Source: Treponema sp.
GTDB taxonomy: Bacteria > Spirochaetota > Spirochaetia > Treponematales > Breznakiellaceae
Direction: 5' to 3'
Assembly (NCBI GenBank): GCA_031284385.1
Contig: JAISZZ010000122.1
Span: forward strand, 1 to 7,044
DNA length: 7,044 bases
Shown: one piece after another, positions 6,670-7,044 of the stretch
Numbering within the stretch: position 1 is the stretch's first letter
Layout: every line of letters begins with the position of its first letter
The notes under the pieces: model-generated
Told to the model about the DNA's origin: nothing
Databases searched by the model: none
The model's input: the letters and a program-made list of their open reading frames with translations, nothing else
Translations under genes and position numbers: made by a program

Positions 6670-6921
6670 ATGTCTGATAGTTATGAAAAATCAGAATCAG
6701 CAAATGTTATTTTAGAATACCGCATGGTGATGCTGGAAAAACGAATGTGTAGTTTTGAAAACCGGATAGAGCGCGGTATAGAAAAATTAGAAACTCAGAT
6801 GGAAAAGATGGACGATAGTATAGAACAAAGGAAGGGATTGCCGGGGAAATTTTTATGGGTGGTGATACTGGCTTTGATGGTCTCTTTAGCCTCCATTGTT
6901 ATTGGATTAATTGCGAAATAA
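6670..6921 (+). CDS. Second XhlA-like coiled-coil membrane protein, tandem paralogue
   Basis: This encodes 83 residues. A charged helical segment (about 12-55) contains 'MLEKRMCSFENRIERGIEKL' and 'QMEKMDDSIEQ', again with heptad character. Then come 'GLPGKFLWVV' and a strongly hydrophobic helix (61-81) ending IAK. Compared with the preceding protein, the LP-x-K-x-LW-x-V junction is kept, but the membrane helix is richer in V, I, L and M and poorer in glycine, so the two membrane segments may not do the same job. One may be the XhlA-type accessory and the other its partner, or both may form a hetero-oligomer. One cysteine (27) sits in the helix. A canonical holin usually has two or three membrane helices or a different layout, so calling this the holin itself would be a guess. 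Confidence 0.74.
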   Translation: MSDSYEKSESANVILEYRMVMLEKRMCSFENRIERGIEKLETQMEKMDDSIEQRKGLPGKFLWVVILALMVSLASIVIGLIAK

Positions 6922-6924
6922 GGA
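6920..6924 (+). promoter_or_regulatory. Shine-Dalgarno for the last, partial gene
   Basis: AAGGA overlaps the TAA of the preceding gene and lies seven bases before ATG 6932. It is the main support for a new gene starting at 6932. Confidence 0.75.
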
Positions 6925-6931
6925 ATAAAGA

Positions 6932-7044
6932 ATGCCTGATTTTATAGATTATAAAAAAGACAAAGAGACCGGAAAAATGTATTGCTGGGACAGCGACATT
7001 AAAAAGTTTTGTGAAGTAATAATTAATCCACTTGCACTAAGCGC
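6932..7044 (+). CDS. Unrecognised small protein, 3' end outside window
   Basis: An ATG with a well-placed AAGGA opens a frame that runs to the right edge, giving 37 complete codons and two more bases. The visible protein starts MPDFIDYKKDKETGKMYCWD and continues with a lysine-rich part and a more hydrophobic 'EVIINPLAL'. It is polar, with two cysteines (18 and 27), one tryptophan and no membrane segment so far. I do not recognise the family. Its place directly after the XhlA-like pair would suit a lysis-cassette gene or a small phage protein, but nothing visible shows a hydrolase motif. Confidence 0.62.
   Translation, partial: MPDFIDYKKDKETGKMYCWDSDIKKFCEVIINPLALS

Overview
The window reads as the distal end of a tail-morphogenesis module of a tailed bacteriophage or prophage, possibly a phage-derived tail-like particle. 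All seven genes lie on the + strand with almost no space between them. Strong AGGAGG-type Shine-Dalgarno sequences sit just ahead of every start inside the window. That fits a low- to mid-GC host with purine-rich ribosome binding sites, most likely a Clostridia-type Firmicute, though a spirochaete or similar lineage cannot be excluded. There is no integrase, attachment site, tRNA or host gene here, so phage, resident prophage and tailocin cannot be told apart.

Layout: (1) 3-1220, the 3' part of a tail hub/baseplate-type protein whose reading frame is open to the left edge. (2) 1221-2321, a tail-fibre protein with an attachment-like N-terminal half and a glycine-rich C-terminal half. (3) 2331-4778, an 815-residue mosaic tail fibre that opens with a phage hyaluronidase/tropism-determinant-type N-terminal module and contains duplicated modules and a helical shaft. 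(4) 4791-6350, a kelch-like beta-propeller protein with a C-terminal beta domain, probably another distal tail or receptor-binding component. (5, 6) 6389-6658 and 6670-6921, two related small proteins made of a coiled coil plus a C-terminal membrane helix, resembling XhlA/holin-accessory proteins. (7) 6932 onward, the first 37 codons of an unrecognised gene cut by the right edge.

Inferred workings: gene 1 would form part of the tail-tip hub. Genes 2-4 would build the fibres and adhesins that meet the host surface. Genes 5-6 would begin the lysis cassette, with an endolysin expected beyond the right edge. Base composition falls sharply inside the third gene, from GC-rich in its first two thirds to AT-rich in its C-terminal part and throughout gene 4. 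This suggests that the distal, host-facing part was acquired by modular exchange. The less ordinary points are three consecutive, structurally unrelated adhesin candidates, repeated internal duplication, a near-identical DNA repeat coding for the kelch blades, and the tandem pair of membrane proteins. No wholly new system is evident. No gap exceeds 38 bases and no promoter or terminator could be supported.
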